A DNA stretch of 64,000 bases from UBA2396 sp038042175 (lineage in GTDB: Bacteria; Planctomycetota; Phycisphaerae; Phycisphaerales; UBA1924): contig CAYHQQ010000001.1 in assembly GCA_964358855.1 (NCBI GenBank), positions 212,327-276,326 of the forward strand, written 5' to 3'. Position numbers and translations under genes: made by a program. Below the pieces are notes generated by a model. The model was not told where the DNA came from, ran no database searches, and saw only the letters and a program-made list of their open reading frames with translations. Positions 1-7,642 of the stretch are shown here, piece after piece (within the stretch, counting starts at the first letter, position 1; every line of letters starts with the position of its first letter).

Positions 1-800
1 CCCGCCATCGCGAGCGTGCGCGATTGGACAAGACCCGCCGCCGACGCTCGCTCCAAAAACGCGCCCGCGGACGCCCGTTCACGCTCGCCCAGCTCATACT
101 TGAGCAATCGTCCAAGATAACGGGCCGCCAGCTCGACCGGCCAACCGCGTTCGCTCGCTCGCTTGCCGACAATCCAGTCCAGCCGGGTCTGGTTGTGCCG
201 GCGCTGCCGGTCGAGCAGGGCCATCCCCACACGCACCGCGGGCGTTCGCAAATCGCTGGTGCGGCACATCCAGGCGGCGTACACGAACGGCATGCCCGTG
301 AGCCGCTTCCACGCCTCCCCGAGATCGAGCTGGTGCGGATAAAGGCTCGCGGGATGCTCGCCCGTCACAACCTTGTCGCCGATGAGGAGCATCGCCTCGG
401 GCCAGTGTTCCAGGGGCGCCGCGGGGTCCAGGGGCTCAATCCGGGGCGACACGCCGTGCAAAGCCCGCATCAAGAGCCCGCAGAGCACCAGCGACGTGTG
501 GCTGTCGGTATCGGCAAAGATCGTGGTGATGCGATCGGGCGGCACACGCGAGAAAAGCCGAACCGTCAGTGTCGGTCCATCGCTCCCGATCATCCCCACG
601 GGCAGCACCGTCAGGGGCTCGGCGGCGTTGACGGCGTCGACGATGGACGCCAGAGCGATATCGACCTCGCCCCGCACGAGCATCCCCACCAGGCGCGACG
701 GCACCGCTGGCACCAGCGTGAGCCCATGGACCTGGTCGAGCCCTTCGATCAGGGGCGTCGTGTTCAGGTACTCGACCACCCCAAGACGGACGTTCGGCAT
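1..800 (-). CDS. mqnA: Chorismate dehydratase MqnA (menaquinone, futalosine pathway), 3' end outside window
   Basis: I translated this on the minus strand from the ATG at 800 and it stays open to base 1, so about 266 residues are present and the C-terminus is missing. The start reads MPNVRLGVVEYLNTTPLIEG, the usual MqnA opening, in which the family reads V..LN..PL. Further on, GEVDIALASIVD and the LLIGDKVV/HPASLYPHQLDLGEAW region match the periplasmic-binding-like fold of MqnA/MqnD. MqnA removes water from chorismate to give 3-[(1-carboxyvinyl)oxy]benzoate, the first step of the futalosine route to menaquinone, in the cytoplasm. The gene is transcribed divergently from the acetyltransferase at 885, with 84 bp between the starts. 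MqnD is the main alternative, but length and opening fit MqnA better. Confidence 0.85.
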   Translation of the reverse strand, partial: MPNVRLGVVEYLNTTPLIEGLDQVHGLTLVPAVPSRLVGMLVRGEVDIALASIVDAVNAAEPLTVLPVGMIGSDGPTLTVRLFSRVPPDRITTIFADTDSHTSLVLCGLLMRALHGVSPRIEPLDPAAPLEHWPEAMLLIGDKVVTGEHPASLYPHQLDLGEAWKRLTGMPFVYAAWMCRTSDLRTPAVRVGMALLDRQRRHNQTRLDWIVGKRASERGWPVELAARYLGRLLKYELGERERASAGAFLERASAAGLVQSRTLAMA

Positions 801-884
801 CCCCAACTCTACTCGCGGCGGGGGCGGCGGTCCTGTCGGGGTGTCCATTCAGCGCCAATCCCCGGGAGCGCCGATACTATCGGC

Positions 885-1625
885 ATGATTCGAGGACCTG
901 TGATCCTTCTGGGCGGCGGCGGACACGCCCTGGTCGTCGCCGATGCCATCGTCGCCGGCGGAGGATCCATCGCCGGCGTGGTCGACGACAACCCCGCTTG
1001 CAGCGTCATCGAGCACAAGGATGTGCCGCACCTGGGCACCATCAAGGACCTGCTCGACCACTCGACGCCCACCGTCGGACCCTTGGTCCTGTGCGTGGGC
1101 GACCTTGAGCTGCGGCGCCGCATCATCTCGACGCTCGATGCCGACACGGTGATCAACCACGTCATCCATCCTTCGGCCGTGGTCGCACCGTCGGCCAGGC
1201 TCGCCCTGGGCGTTTTCATCGGGCCCCTCGCCGTCGTCCACTCCTTCGCGCAGGTGGGCGCCCACTCGATCATCAATTCCGGAGCGATCGTCGAGCACGA
1301 GTGCATCATCGGGGCCAACGTCCACGTCGCCCCCGGCGCGGTGCTTGGCGGGGCGGTCTCGGTCGCGGCCGATTGCCTCATCGGACTCGGATCGATCGTG
1401 CTCCCCGGGCTTCGCGTCGGACGAGGCTCAACCATCGGCGCGGGTGCGGTGGTGGTGCGAGACGTGCCCCTGGCGGCCACTGTCGTGGGAATTCCCGCCA
1501 AGGTCCGGACCCTGCTCTCGGCGCCCAGGGCCAGCCCGATCAGTCCGGCGAAGAAGGCTCCGAAGAAGAAGGCTCAGAAGCGATCGGCGCGGTCTGCTTC
1601 CCGAGCTCGCGGGCGCGGTCGATAA
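885..1625 (+). CDS. NeuD/PglD-like sugar O-/N-acyltransferase with left-handed beta-helix
   Basis: 246 residues from the ATG at 885. An in-frame upstream extension to base 24 lies over mqnA and is not credible. The N-terminus VILLGGGGHALVVADAI is the Rossmann-like PglD_N nucleotide-sugar recognition domain. From about residue 95 hexapeptide repeats follow (SAVVAPSARLALGVFIGPLA, INSGAIVEHECIIGANVHVA, PGAVLGGAVSVA) and form the trimeric left-handed beta-helix of acetyl-CoA-dependent transferases. The family acetylates amino or hydroxyl groups on sugars for envelope glycans or sialic-acid-type sugars; the substrate here is not visible. The last ~25 residues are an unusual Lys/Arg-rich tail, and the gene overlaps the 3' end of the convergent lipoprotein gene by 86 bp, which probably explains that composition. 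Confidence 0.8.
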   Translation: MIRGPVILLGGGGHALVVADAIVAGGGSIAGVVDDNPACSVIEHKDVPHLGTIKDLLDHSTPTVGPLVLCVGDLELRRRIISTLDADTVINHVIHPSAVVAPSARLALGVFIGPLAVVHSFAQVGAHSIINSGAIVEHECIIGANVHVAPGAVLGGAVSVAADCLIGLGSIVLPGLRVGRGSTIGAGAVVVRDVPLAATVVGIPAKVRTLLSAPRASPISPAKKAPKKKAQKRSARSASRARGRGR

Positions 1626-1992
1626 GCCCCTTCTCCAGCTCCGGGCGTCCCATCGTCGATTCCAGAGCCGGCTTGAGCGTGAAGTTCCATCGCACGCGGG
1701 TCTCTACACCCCAGGGCATCGCCTCCGCCACCAGATCGGGTCCGACGTACTCGTACCACGGGGCGGTCGCCACCGCGCTGGTCACGACCGGTTCGTAGCC
1801 CTCAAGACGCAGCCGAACGTCGTAGGTGCCGTAGTGCACGAACGACGCCTCCAGCGGCGTGCGTCCGAGCTCCACGTCGTTGACCCAGACCAAAGCGCCC
1901 GGCGGGGCCGAGGTGATGACCAGGCGACGATCGGCGCAGCCCCCCGTCAGCAGGACCACTCCCAGCAAAGCCGTCCAAGCTCCAGACCTCAT
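1540..1992 (-). CDS. PEGA-domain lipoprotein
   Basis: 150 residues. The N-terminus is a short signal peptide ending in the lipobox LTGGC, with Cys19 as the lipidated residue. Residues 25-70 (RLVITSAPPGALVWVNDVEL, then GRTPLEASF...YDVRLRLEGYEP) are a PEGA domain, a small beta-rich module of surface and envelope proteins. The C-terminus is Ser/Glu/Pro-rich. The start codon overlaps the stop of the lptB gene by 4 bases (ATGA), so the two are translationally coupled. That linkage suggests an envelope or LPS-transport-related job, but this is inference. The 3' end overlaps the convergent acetyltransferase gene. Confidence 0.75.
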   Translation of the reverse strand: MRSGAWTALLGVVLLTGGCADRRLVITSAPPGALVWVNDVELGRTPLEASFVHYGTYDVRLRLEGYEPVVTSAVATAPWYEYVGPDLVAEAMPWGVETRVRWNFTLKPALESTMGRPELEKGLIDRARELGKQTAPIASEPSSSEPSSPD

Positions 1993-2771
1993 GTCGCGCT
2001 CCCGTTGGTCACCGATTCCCCCCGCTCTTGATGGTGATCGTCGAACTCGTCGCCCCGGAAGAGCGACCCAAGATACGCCCGCTTCACCAGCTCGCTGTTG
2101 ATCAGCTCCTTGGGCGTCCCCTGGGCCAGCACGTGCCCCGAGTCGAGGATGTACGCCCGGTCGCAGACCCGCAGCGTCTGCTGCACGTTGTGGTCGGTGA
2201 TCAGGAACGCGATCCCCGCGTCGCAGAGCTTGCGGATCTCGCCCTGCAGTTCCTCCACGGCGATGGGATCGACGCCGCTGAAGGGCTCGTCGAGCAGGAT
2301 GAGCTTGGGCTTGGTGACCAGCGCCCGGGCGATCTCCAGCTTGCGCCGCTCGCCCCCGGAGCAGGTTCTGGCCGCCTGCTTGGCCTTGTGGGTCAGGTGG
2401 AACTGCTCGAGCAGGGCTGCCGCCCGGATGTGCCGCTCGCGCCGCCTCAGGCCGATGGTCTCCAGGATCGCCAGGAGGTTCTGCTCGCAGGTGAGTCGCT
2501 GGAAGACGCTGGGCTCCTGCGAGAGGTACCCCATGCCCATCCGCGCCCGCTTGTACATCGGCTGGGTCGACACGTCGCGCCCGTCAAACATCACCCGCCC
2601 CGCGTCAGCGTCGATCATCCCGATCGCCATGCGGAAACTGGTGGTCTTGCCCGCGCCGTTGCGCCCCAGGAGCCCGATCACCTGTTGACGCTCGACCGCG
2701 AACGACACGTCGTCAACGACGAGCCGGTCGGCATAGCTCTTCCGCAATTTGGACGCCTCAAGCAACGGCAC
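1989..2771 (-). CDS. lptB: LPS export ABC transporter ATP-binding protein LptB
   Basis: 260 residues. Walker A is GRNGAGKTT (36-44), the Q-loop is in LSQEP, the ABC signature is CSGGE (137-141), Walker B is LILLDEP (157-163), and the switch histidine sits in ITDHNVQQTL (His194). That last motif, with SVFQRLT after the Q-loop, is typical of LptB rather than generic ABC ATPases. LptB powers extraction of lipopolysaccharide from the inner membrane by LptFG and its delivery to the LptC/A/D bridge. It therefore indicates a Gram-negative-type envelope. No lptFG/A/C genes are adjacent; the coupled downstream gene encodes a PEGA lipoprotein. Confidence 0.92.
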   Translation of the reverse strand: MPLLEASKLRKSYADRLVVDDVSFAVERQQVIGLLGRNGAGKTTSFRMAIGMIDADAGRVMFDGRDVSTQPMYKRARMGMGYLSQEPSVFQRLTCEQNLLAILETIGLRRRERHIRAAALLEQFHLTHKAKQAARTCSGGERRKLEIARALVTKPKLILLDEPFSGVDPIAVEELQGEIRKLCDAGIAFLITDHNVQQTLRVCDRAYILDSGHVLAQGTPKELINSELVKRAYLGSLFRGDEFDDHHQERGESVTNGSAT

Positions 2772-2824
2772 GCAACGAGTCTAGGCCGCCGGAGGGAGCT
2801 CCTTGGGCCACCCACGAATCGTCG

Positions 2825-3199
2825 CTACTTCACAAACCGCAGACAGATCGGGTACCGGAAGGTCTCCCCCCGCCCCGCCGCCAGGGCGCCGCGGATCGCC
2901 GAGATCGGAATCACGACCCACAGCAGCAACACGAGCGGGAATCCGATGATAACGAAGCACAACAGGCCCGCGATGAGCCCGTAGATGCCCATGGAAATAT
3001 GGAAATTCAGGGCCTCTCGCCCGTGGTCGTCGATGTACTGCGACTCGTCTCGCTTCATGATCCACAGAATCAGGCAGACCACGATTCCCGTGATGTGACC
3101 GATCCCCGGGAGCATCGGAGCCGCCACCGACAGGTGGATCCACTGGGCGTGCTTTCGCTCCGATACCACGGTCTTCATCGGGATATTCATAGACTCCAT
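2825..3199 (-). CDS. DUF4870-type small membrane protein
   Basis: 124 residues from the ATG at 3199; the next Met is three codons in. The sequence APMLPGIGHITGIVVCLILW, then MKRDESQYIDDHGREALNFH, then two further hydrophobic stretches (GIYGLIAGLLCFVIIGFPLV and WVVIPISAI) is the DUF4870/Tic20-like pattern, in which a conserved loop (..V..H..EALNF..) joins membrane helices. The role is unknown; members are inner-membrane proteins with about three or four helices. It stands alone between lptB and the reductase gene, on the same strand as both. Confidence 0.8.
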   Translation of the reverse strand: MESMNIPMKTVVSERKHAQWIHLSVAAPMLPGIGHITGIVVCLILWIMKRDESQYIDDHGREALNFHISMGIYGLIAGLLCFVIIGFPLVLLLWVVIPISAIRGALAAGRGETFRYPICLRFVK

Positions 3200-3223
3200 G
3201 AGGGCCCCCCGCCACGGGCCGTG

Positions 3224-3243
3224 TTGGAGCCGCTGGGCTCCAA
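3224..3243. terminator. 8-bp hairpin, possible terminator of the aldo/keto reductase gene
   Basis: TTGGAGCC and GGCTCCAA form a perfect 8-bp stem with a GCTG loop, about 80 bases past the reductase stop codon on the minus strand. There is no clear T-run, so termination by this hairpin is only likely, not shown. Confidence 0.35.
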
Positions 3244-3321
3244 CCCGGCCGAGAATGGAGTATTCGGGTTCCGGCGATCGCGGTTTCAGCCCCCGGCCGG
3301 ACCCGCCCCAACATCGCCCGA

Positions 3322-4347
3322 TCAATCGGCAAAGAGCTGCCTCAGCGATTCCATCTGCGCGGGCGTCATGTCGGCCGCCGTCGCCGCCGAGATGTTGCTC
3401 GCCGCCTGCTTGGCATTGCGGAACCCCGGAATCGTGCTGCACACGTGCGGATGGGCCAGGAGCCACCTCTGGGCAATGGCCGAGAGCCCCGCGATGATCT
3501 CGTCGGGCGTTCCCGAAATGCCGAACTGCTCGCGCACCACCGCCAGCTTGCGCCGGACCCCAAGCAAGATCTCCCGTGTGAAGTCCTTTCGATTGTGGCG
3601 ATAGTCCCCCTCGCCAAAGGCCGGCGGCCGCTCGGGGTCGAACTTGTCGAGCAGGACTCCCTGATCCAGCGGCCCAAAGGCGACGAACGAGCACCCGTAC
3701 TGGTCCATCAGCTTCTGGCAGCGTCCCCCAGGGCGGACGAACTCGTCGTACCGGAGATTCGCCTTGTTCTGGAGGACGTCGGGCTTGAGCACAGGCACCG
3801 CCCGCTCGAAGTCCTCGGGCGTGTAGGCGCTCTGACCGATCGCCCGCACCTTGCCCTCTTTCACCAGCTCGTGCATGGTGCCGGCGGCCTCCGCCAGGTA
3901 GTCGTGCGGCAGGGCGTCGTAACCCGGACCCTCGTAGCTTCCGTGGTGAAAGTAGTAAAGGTCGATGTGACTGGCCTGCAGGTTGCGGAGCGACTGCTCG
4001 CACTGGTTGCGAATATGCCTGGGTTCATAGGCGTGGGGTGCGGTGCCCTTGAAGTGCCCCACCTTGGTCGCCACGACCTGCCCCTGTCGGTTGACCCCCA
4101 GCTTGCCGAAGCACTGCGCCAGGAGGCGTTCGGCCCTTCCGTTGCCGTAGATGTCGGCGTTGTCCCAGTGGTTGACTCCGGCGTCAAGCCCGACCTTGAC
4201 GCCCGCAAGAACCTCGTCCTCGTTGACCTCGGACCAGCCGATGGGCTGCCCGGTGGCCGAGGACCAGTTGGGCCCGCCCATGGTCCAGCACCCAAAGCCG
4301 ACTTCGGAGACCTTGATCGCCGTCCTGCCGAGCGTTCGGTATCGCAT
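3322..4347 (-). CDS. Aldo/keto reductase
   Basis: 341 residues from the ATG at 4347; another ATG six codons upstream is possible. MRYRTLGRTAIKVSEVGFGC is the standard AKR opening. The catalytic tetrad is visible: Asp62 and Tyr67 in WDNADIYGNG, Lys95 in ATKVGHFK and His134/135 in YYFHHG. The NADPH-binding end appears as SAIAQRWLLAHPHVCSTIPG. The family reduces aldehydes and ketones with NAD(P)H in the cytoplasm; the substrate cannot be read from sequence. The gene is single, and downstream genes on the strand are separated by about 120 bp containing a hairpin. Confidence 0.88.
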   Translation of the reverse strand: MRYRTLGRTAIKVSEVGFGCWTMGGPNWSSATGQPIGWSEVNEDEVLAGVKVGLDAGVNHWDNADIYGNGRAERLLAQCFGKLGVNRQGQVVATKVGHFKGTAPHAYEPRHIRNQCEQSLRNLQASHIDLYYFHHGSYEGPGYDALPHDYLAEAAGTMHELVKEGKVRAIGQSAYTPEDFERAVPVLKPDVLQNKANLRYDEFVRPGGRCQKLMDQYGCSFVAFGPLDQGVLLDKFDPERPPAFGEGDYRHNRKDFTREILLGVRRKLAVVREQFGISGTPDEIIAGLSAIAQRWLLAHPHVCSTIPGFRNAKQAASNISAATAADMTPAQMESLRQLFAD

Positions 4348-4390
4348 GTGGTGAGGGTACCTCAACCCGGCCGAGCGGGCGTGACGGACG

Positions 4391-4429
4391 CGAGAAAAGC
4401 GAAGCCGGGGCCCGTGATCGGGCCCCGGC
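4391..4429 (-). terminator. Rho-independent terminator for the gene at 4456
   Basis: Bases 4404-4414 and 4419-4429 form a perfect 11-bp GC stem (GCCGGGGCCCG) with loop TGAT. On the minus strand the stem is followed by TTCGCTTTTC, a moderate T-tract. It lies 27 bases past the stop codon of the ClpP-like gene. Confidence 0.6.
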
Positions 4430-4455
4430 GTGAGATCATGTGTTCGCGGATCGGA

Positions 4456-5781
4456 TTACCGGCCGCCGCCGGCAATTTCCTTCATCAGCTTTTCCTGGGC
4501 CGCAACCCACTCGTTGAACTCCTCGATTCCGCCCCAATTGAAGAGGGCGAAGTTCGGGTTGTTCTTGACCATCGAGCGGATCTGGTTCAAAGCCTCCCGG
4601 GCCTTGTTGATGAACTTGCCCCGCTCGGTCTTGTCGGCCTGGGCCTGGGCCAGGGCCAGATAGTTCCGGTACACGGCCACATACCGCTGGAAGCCCGTCT
4701 CGTCGGCCTTGGTCTTCTCGCGGAACGCGAGCATGTGCGCCTCGGCCTTGCTGATGGGGTACTTATACAGCGGGTCGATCTTGCCAACCCACTCCACCTC
4801 GGCCAGCCCCATCGCCTTGGTGAGCTCATCGGTCGTCGCCGCGACGCCCTTGGCGAACCGGATCCGCGTCGCGTCCTCGGAATTGAGCGTCAACACCGCC
4901 ACCGCGCGGGGATTGAGGACGATCTCGCCGCTGGTCGCGTCCTGGTAGTACGTCACCTTGCCCGTCACCGGATCGACCGTGCACGACAGCGCGCCCCAGG
5001 GCGGCTCGATGTCGAGCACCGAGCTCTCCTCGGCCCTGCCCGAAATCTGCATCGCACGCATGATCTTGGGATCGTACCCGCCCCGCGCCGAGATCTTCTC
5101 CATGTCACGCAGAACCTGCTCGAGCCCGCGACCCTTCATGGCGTTCTTGTCGCCGCTGAACCCGGTGCACGCCCCGTAGTTGGCCTGGGGCATGAAGTAG
5201 ATCTCTTCGATGCAGTGCGCGGTCATCGCCGCCGCCGAAATCGCCGACTCGATCCACGCCACCACCCTGTACTTCTTCTTCAGCTTCAGGTGGATCATGT
5301 CCGAGAGGGGCTGAATCTCAAGCAGAGCCCCGCCGCCCGACTTGATCCGAATCACCAGGATGTCCACCTTCTCCTCGTCCAGAAGCGGGATGCACTGCTC
5401 GATCGAGTTGGCCGTCATGTAGATGCCGACCATTCCCTCGAGACTCAGCACCGCCGCACGCGGCACCCCGCTCTTGGCGGTGCGAGGCTTGGCCTCGTCC
5501 TTGGAACCCGCGGGCACCGCGGGCTTGGCGTTCTCTTCCGCGGGCTTGGAGACGTCCTTCTCGACCTTGCTGTACTCCGAGGGCGTGTACATCGTCGTGC
5601 CGATGTTGGACTTGAACCAGATCACCCCGTCGGCCTCGCGGACAATCTCGCCCTCGATGACCTTCCCGTCCTTGAGCGTGAGCTTGTCCGCCGCCATCGC
5701 CACCGAGGGAACATACACGGCAGACGCGACAAACGCGACGCCGAGTACGAGCAAACCGATCATTCGTGCAAGTGCTTTCAT
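4456..5781 (-). CDS. Secreted/periplasmic ClpP/NfeD-fold serine protease-like protein
   Basis: 441 residues. The signal peptide is hydrophobic to about residue 28, with a likely cut after AMA (30). A short beta segment with LTLKDGKVIEGEIV (34-47) resembles the small modules that precede such domains. From residue 105 the crotonase/ClpP fold follows: AAVLSLEGMVGIYM, VDILVIRIKSGGGALLE, VVAWIESAISAAAMTAHCIEE and IYFMPQANYGACTG. In NfeD/SppA-type proteases the motif is A-A-S-A, so Ser182 is the likely nucleophile; a general-base residue was not assigned. The C-terminal third is helical. It is probably co-transcribed with the paralogue at 5824 (42-bp gap) and followed by a terminator hairpin. Function in envelope proteolysis is inferred. 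Confidence 0.7.
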   Translation of the reverse strand: MKALARMIGLLVLGVAFVASAVYVPSVAMAADKLTLKDGKVIEGEIVREADGVIWFKSNIGTTMYTPSEYSKVEKDVSKPAEENAKPAVPAGSKDEAKPRTAKSGVPRAAVLSLEGMVGIYMTANSIEQCIPLLDEEKVDILVIRIKSGGGALLEIQPLSDMIHLKLKKKYRVVAWIESAISAAAMTAHCIEEIYFMPQANYGACTGFSGDKNAMKGRGLEQVLRDMEKISARGGYDPKIMRAMQISGRAEESSVLDIEPPWGALSCTVDPVTGKVTYYQDATSGEIVLNPRAVAVLTLNSEDATRIRFAKGVAATTDELTKAMGLAEVEWVGKIDPLYKYPISKAEAHMLAFREKTKADETGFQRYVAVYRNYLALAQAQADKTERGKFINKAREALNQIRSMVKNNPNFALFNWGGIEEFNEWVAAQEKLMKEIAGGGR

Positions 5782-5823
5782 AAGTTTCCTTCCATCTCCA
5801 CAGTTTGGTTCGGTGGGCGTTGG

Positions 5824-7341
5824 TTATCTGGGCTTGTCAGCGTTCTGCTCGATCTTGATCCGCTCGATGTACTGCTTGAGCTGTTCTTCCATCGGCAACC
5901 GGTTCTGCGGCGCCCACGGCATCATCCCCTCGTGATAACGATCCCACACGCTCAGCATTGCCTCGAACTTGCGCTTGCGGATGCCGCGAGCCTTCGTCCG
6001 GGCGTCGTAGTCGCCGGGGGCATCGACCCGCACGTCGCCGGCCTCTTCCCAGAGCTTGCGATACTGCTTTTTCGCGTCGGCCAACTGCTTTGACCACCCC
6101 TCGGTGATCGACTTGCTCTTGGCGTCCACACGCAGACCGCTCCGATCGAGTTTGAGCGCGTACAGCAGGCTGTCCAGATCGTCCGCCGTTCCTTTCGAAA
6201 TCCGCAGGCGCAGCGCCTTCTTGGCGTCCAGGGTCAGCACGTCGTTCCCGTCCCCGCTGATGCGTTCCTTCACCGTGTCGGCCCGCGCGTCGGTCCCGTC
6301 GTCGGTGAGCAACTCCTCACCCTTGAGCGGGTCGGCGTTGCGCTCGTAATACTCCACCTGCTCGCCGGTGACCTTGCAGCTCAACCAATACTCGACCACG
6401 CACAGCGCGTTGATGATCCTGGGGTCGTACCCGCCCGAGATCGCCCACCCCTGGGCGTGCCCCAGATGGGCCGAGTACAACTTGGACTTCACCACCTCGT
6501 CGCCCGTCTTGAACATCTGCGTCAGGCCGCCGATCCCCCCGATCCGCGAGTCGGAGGACATGTAGATGTCCTTTGCACAGAACGGCAGCAACGCCGAAGC
6601 GCCCATCGCCTGCTTCACCCAGAAGATCACCCGCGGCGAGGGCTGCTTGGCCAGCCCGAAGATCGTCGGCAGTTCATTGGTCAAAATTGGCGTGAGCCGC
6701 TCGGCCGCGAAAACGAAACCCAACTCGCCGACTTCGTCGGGAAGCCGCTCGCCTCCCTGCTCCCACTTGTTATCCAGCTCGAAAATCACCACCTCGGCAT
6801 GTTGCGACGCGGCATCCTTGAGAATGTTGCGCAGCGGCGTCTCGGAGATGTCCTCTCCGAACGTGCCCTTGAGCGTCGCCACATAGACCTTGGTCTTGCC
6901 CGTCTGATCCGCCAGCGGCTTGACCGGCTCCTTGCCCGTCGGCTGCGGGACCTTGTTCGGGTCAACCTTGACCGAGTCCGTGTTGGGCGCGCCCGGCGTC
7001 GTCTGGTCCGGGGCCCGCTTGCCCCGCTTGATCGTCAGGATCTCGCTCTTGTCGTACTCGGTCTCAAAGGAGATGCCCGACTGAACCCCCTTGAACTTGA
7101 TCTTCGTATCCGTCTCCGACAGGATCCGCCCGCGGATCTCCAGATTCGTGCTCTTCATGATCAGCACGTCGTCCTCGTCGCTGGCCACCGGCTTGGTCTT
7201 CTCGGGCTGAATCGCCCCCACCGGCGACATCGCGATCTGCGTCGTCGCGGCCGAAACCGCCAGAATCGCCACACCGCTCGCGGCAAGGAGACGCTGGAGA
7301 ACCGTGCCCTTGCCAGAACCGCCGCTCATGGATTTGATCAT
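5824..7341 (-). CDS. ClpP/NfeD-fold paralogue, probably without a catalytic serine
   Basis: 505 residues from the ATG at 7341, after a purine-rich stretch; upstream in-frame sequence is not protein-like. A membrane anchor or signal segment spans about residues 13-38. LEIRGRILSETDTKIKFKGV parallels the small beta module of the downstream paralogue. The ClpP-like part reads KVYVATLKGTFGEDISETPL, AEVVIFELDN and VIFWVKQAMGASALLPFCAK, then DIYMSSDSRIGGIGG. Aligned with the paralogue (W..xSAISAAA versus W..xQAMGASA), the serine position holds Gly, with Ser two residues later. It may be a non-catalytic partner of the other protein. Both genes look like one operon. Confidence 0.65.
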   Translation of the reverse strand: MIKSMSGGSGKGTVLQRLLAASGVAILAVSAATTQIAMSPVGAIQPEKTKPVASDEDDVLIMKSTNLEIRGRILSETDTKIKFKGVQSGISFETEYDKSEILTIKRGKRAPDQTTPGAPNTDSVKVDPNKVPQPTGKEPVKPLADQTGKTKVYVATLKGTFGEDISETPLRNILKDAASQHAEVVIFELDNKWEQGGERLPDEVGELGFVFAAERLTPILTNELPTIFGLAKQPSPRVIFWVKQAMGASALLPFCAKDIYMSSDSRIGGIGGLTQMFKTGDEVVKSKLYSAHLGHAQGWAISGGYDPRIINALCVVEYWLSCKVTGEQVEYYERNADPLKGEELLTDDGTDARADTVKERISGDGNDVLTLDAKKALRLRISKGTADDLDSLLYALKLDRSGLRVDAKSKSITEGWSKQLADAKKQYRKLWEEAGDVRVDAPGDYDARTKARGIRKRKFEAMLSVWDRYHEGMMPWAPQNRLPMEEQLKQYIERIKIEQNADKPR

Positions 7342-7642
7342 CGCTGCTTCGCCTTCTTCTTGTTGATCCGGCCCGCATTCGCATGCCGGCTGGATCACGA
7401 CTCGATCGAGTACCGACTTCTGCCACCCGCTGGCCACCCCAGGAACCAAACACGACTCCCACCCAAATAACCCGTTCCAAAAACCTGGACGGAACCGTCC
7501 GGGCCCAAGCTTTGCCTTGGCCCCAACCTCGTTCTGGTCGTTCCGCCCCGGCATTCTATCCGATTCCTGTCCAAGAGTGGTACCAGAAATAACCGGCGAG
7601 CGCGTGCACGACCCTGGTCCCGACAGACGGGTTGGCACCCTT
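7342..7642. other. Intergenic region upstream of the ClpP-like pair
   Basis: 301 bases between the start of the gene at 7341 and the 3' end of cca. Open frames here extend the ClpP-like gene upstream but have no recognisable protein character. The promoter of the minus-strand pair should lie here; I found no convincing -35/-10 pair at standard spacing and no hairpin. Confidence 0.4.

Noticed and set aside
3445..6093. 882-residue plus-strand ORF
   Set aside because: It runs antisense to the aldo/keto reductase and ClpP-like genes, which have clear motifs; its sequence is Arg/Leu/Val/Asp-rich without domains. Such shadows are expected at high GC.
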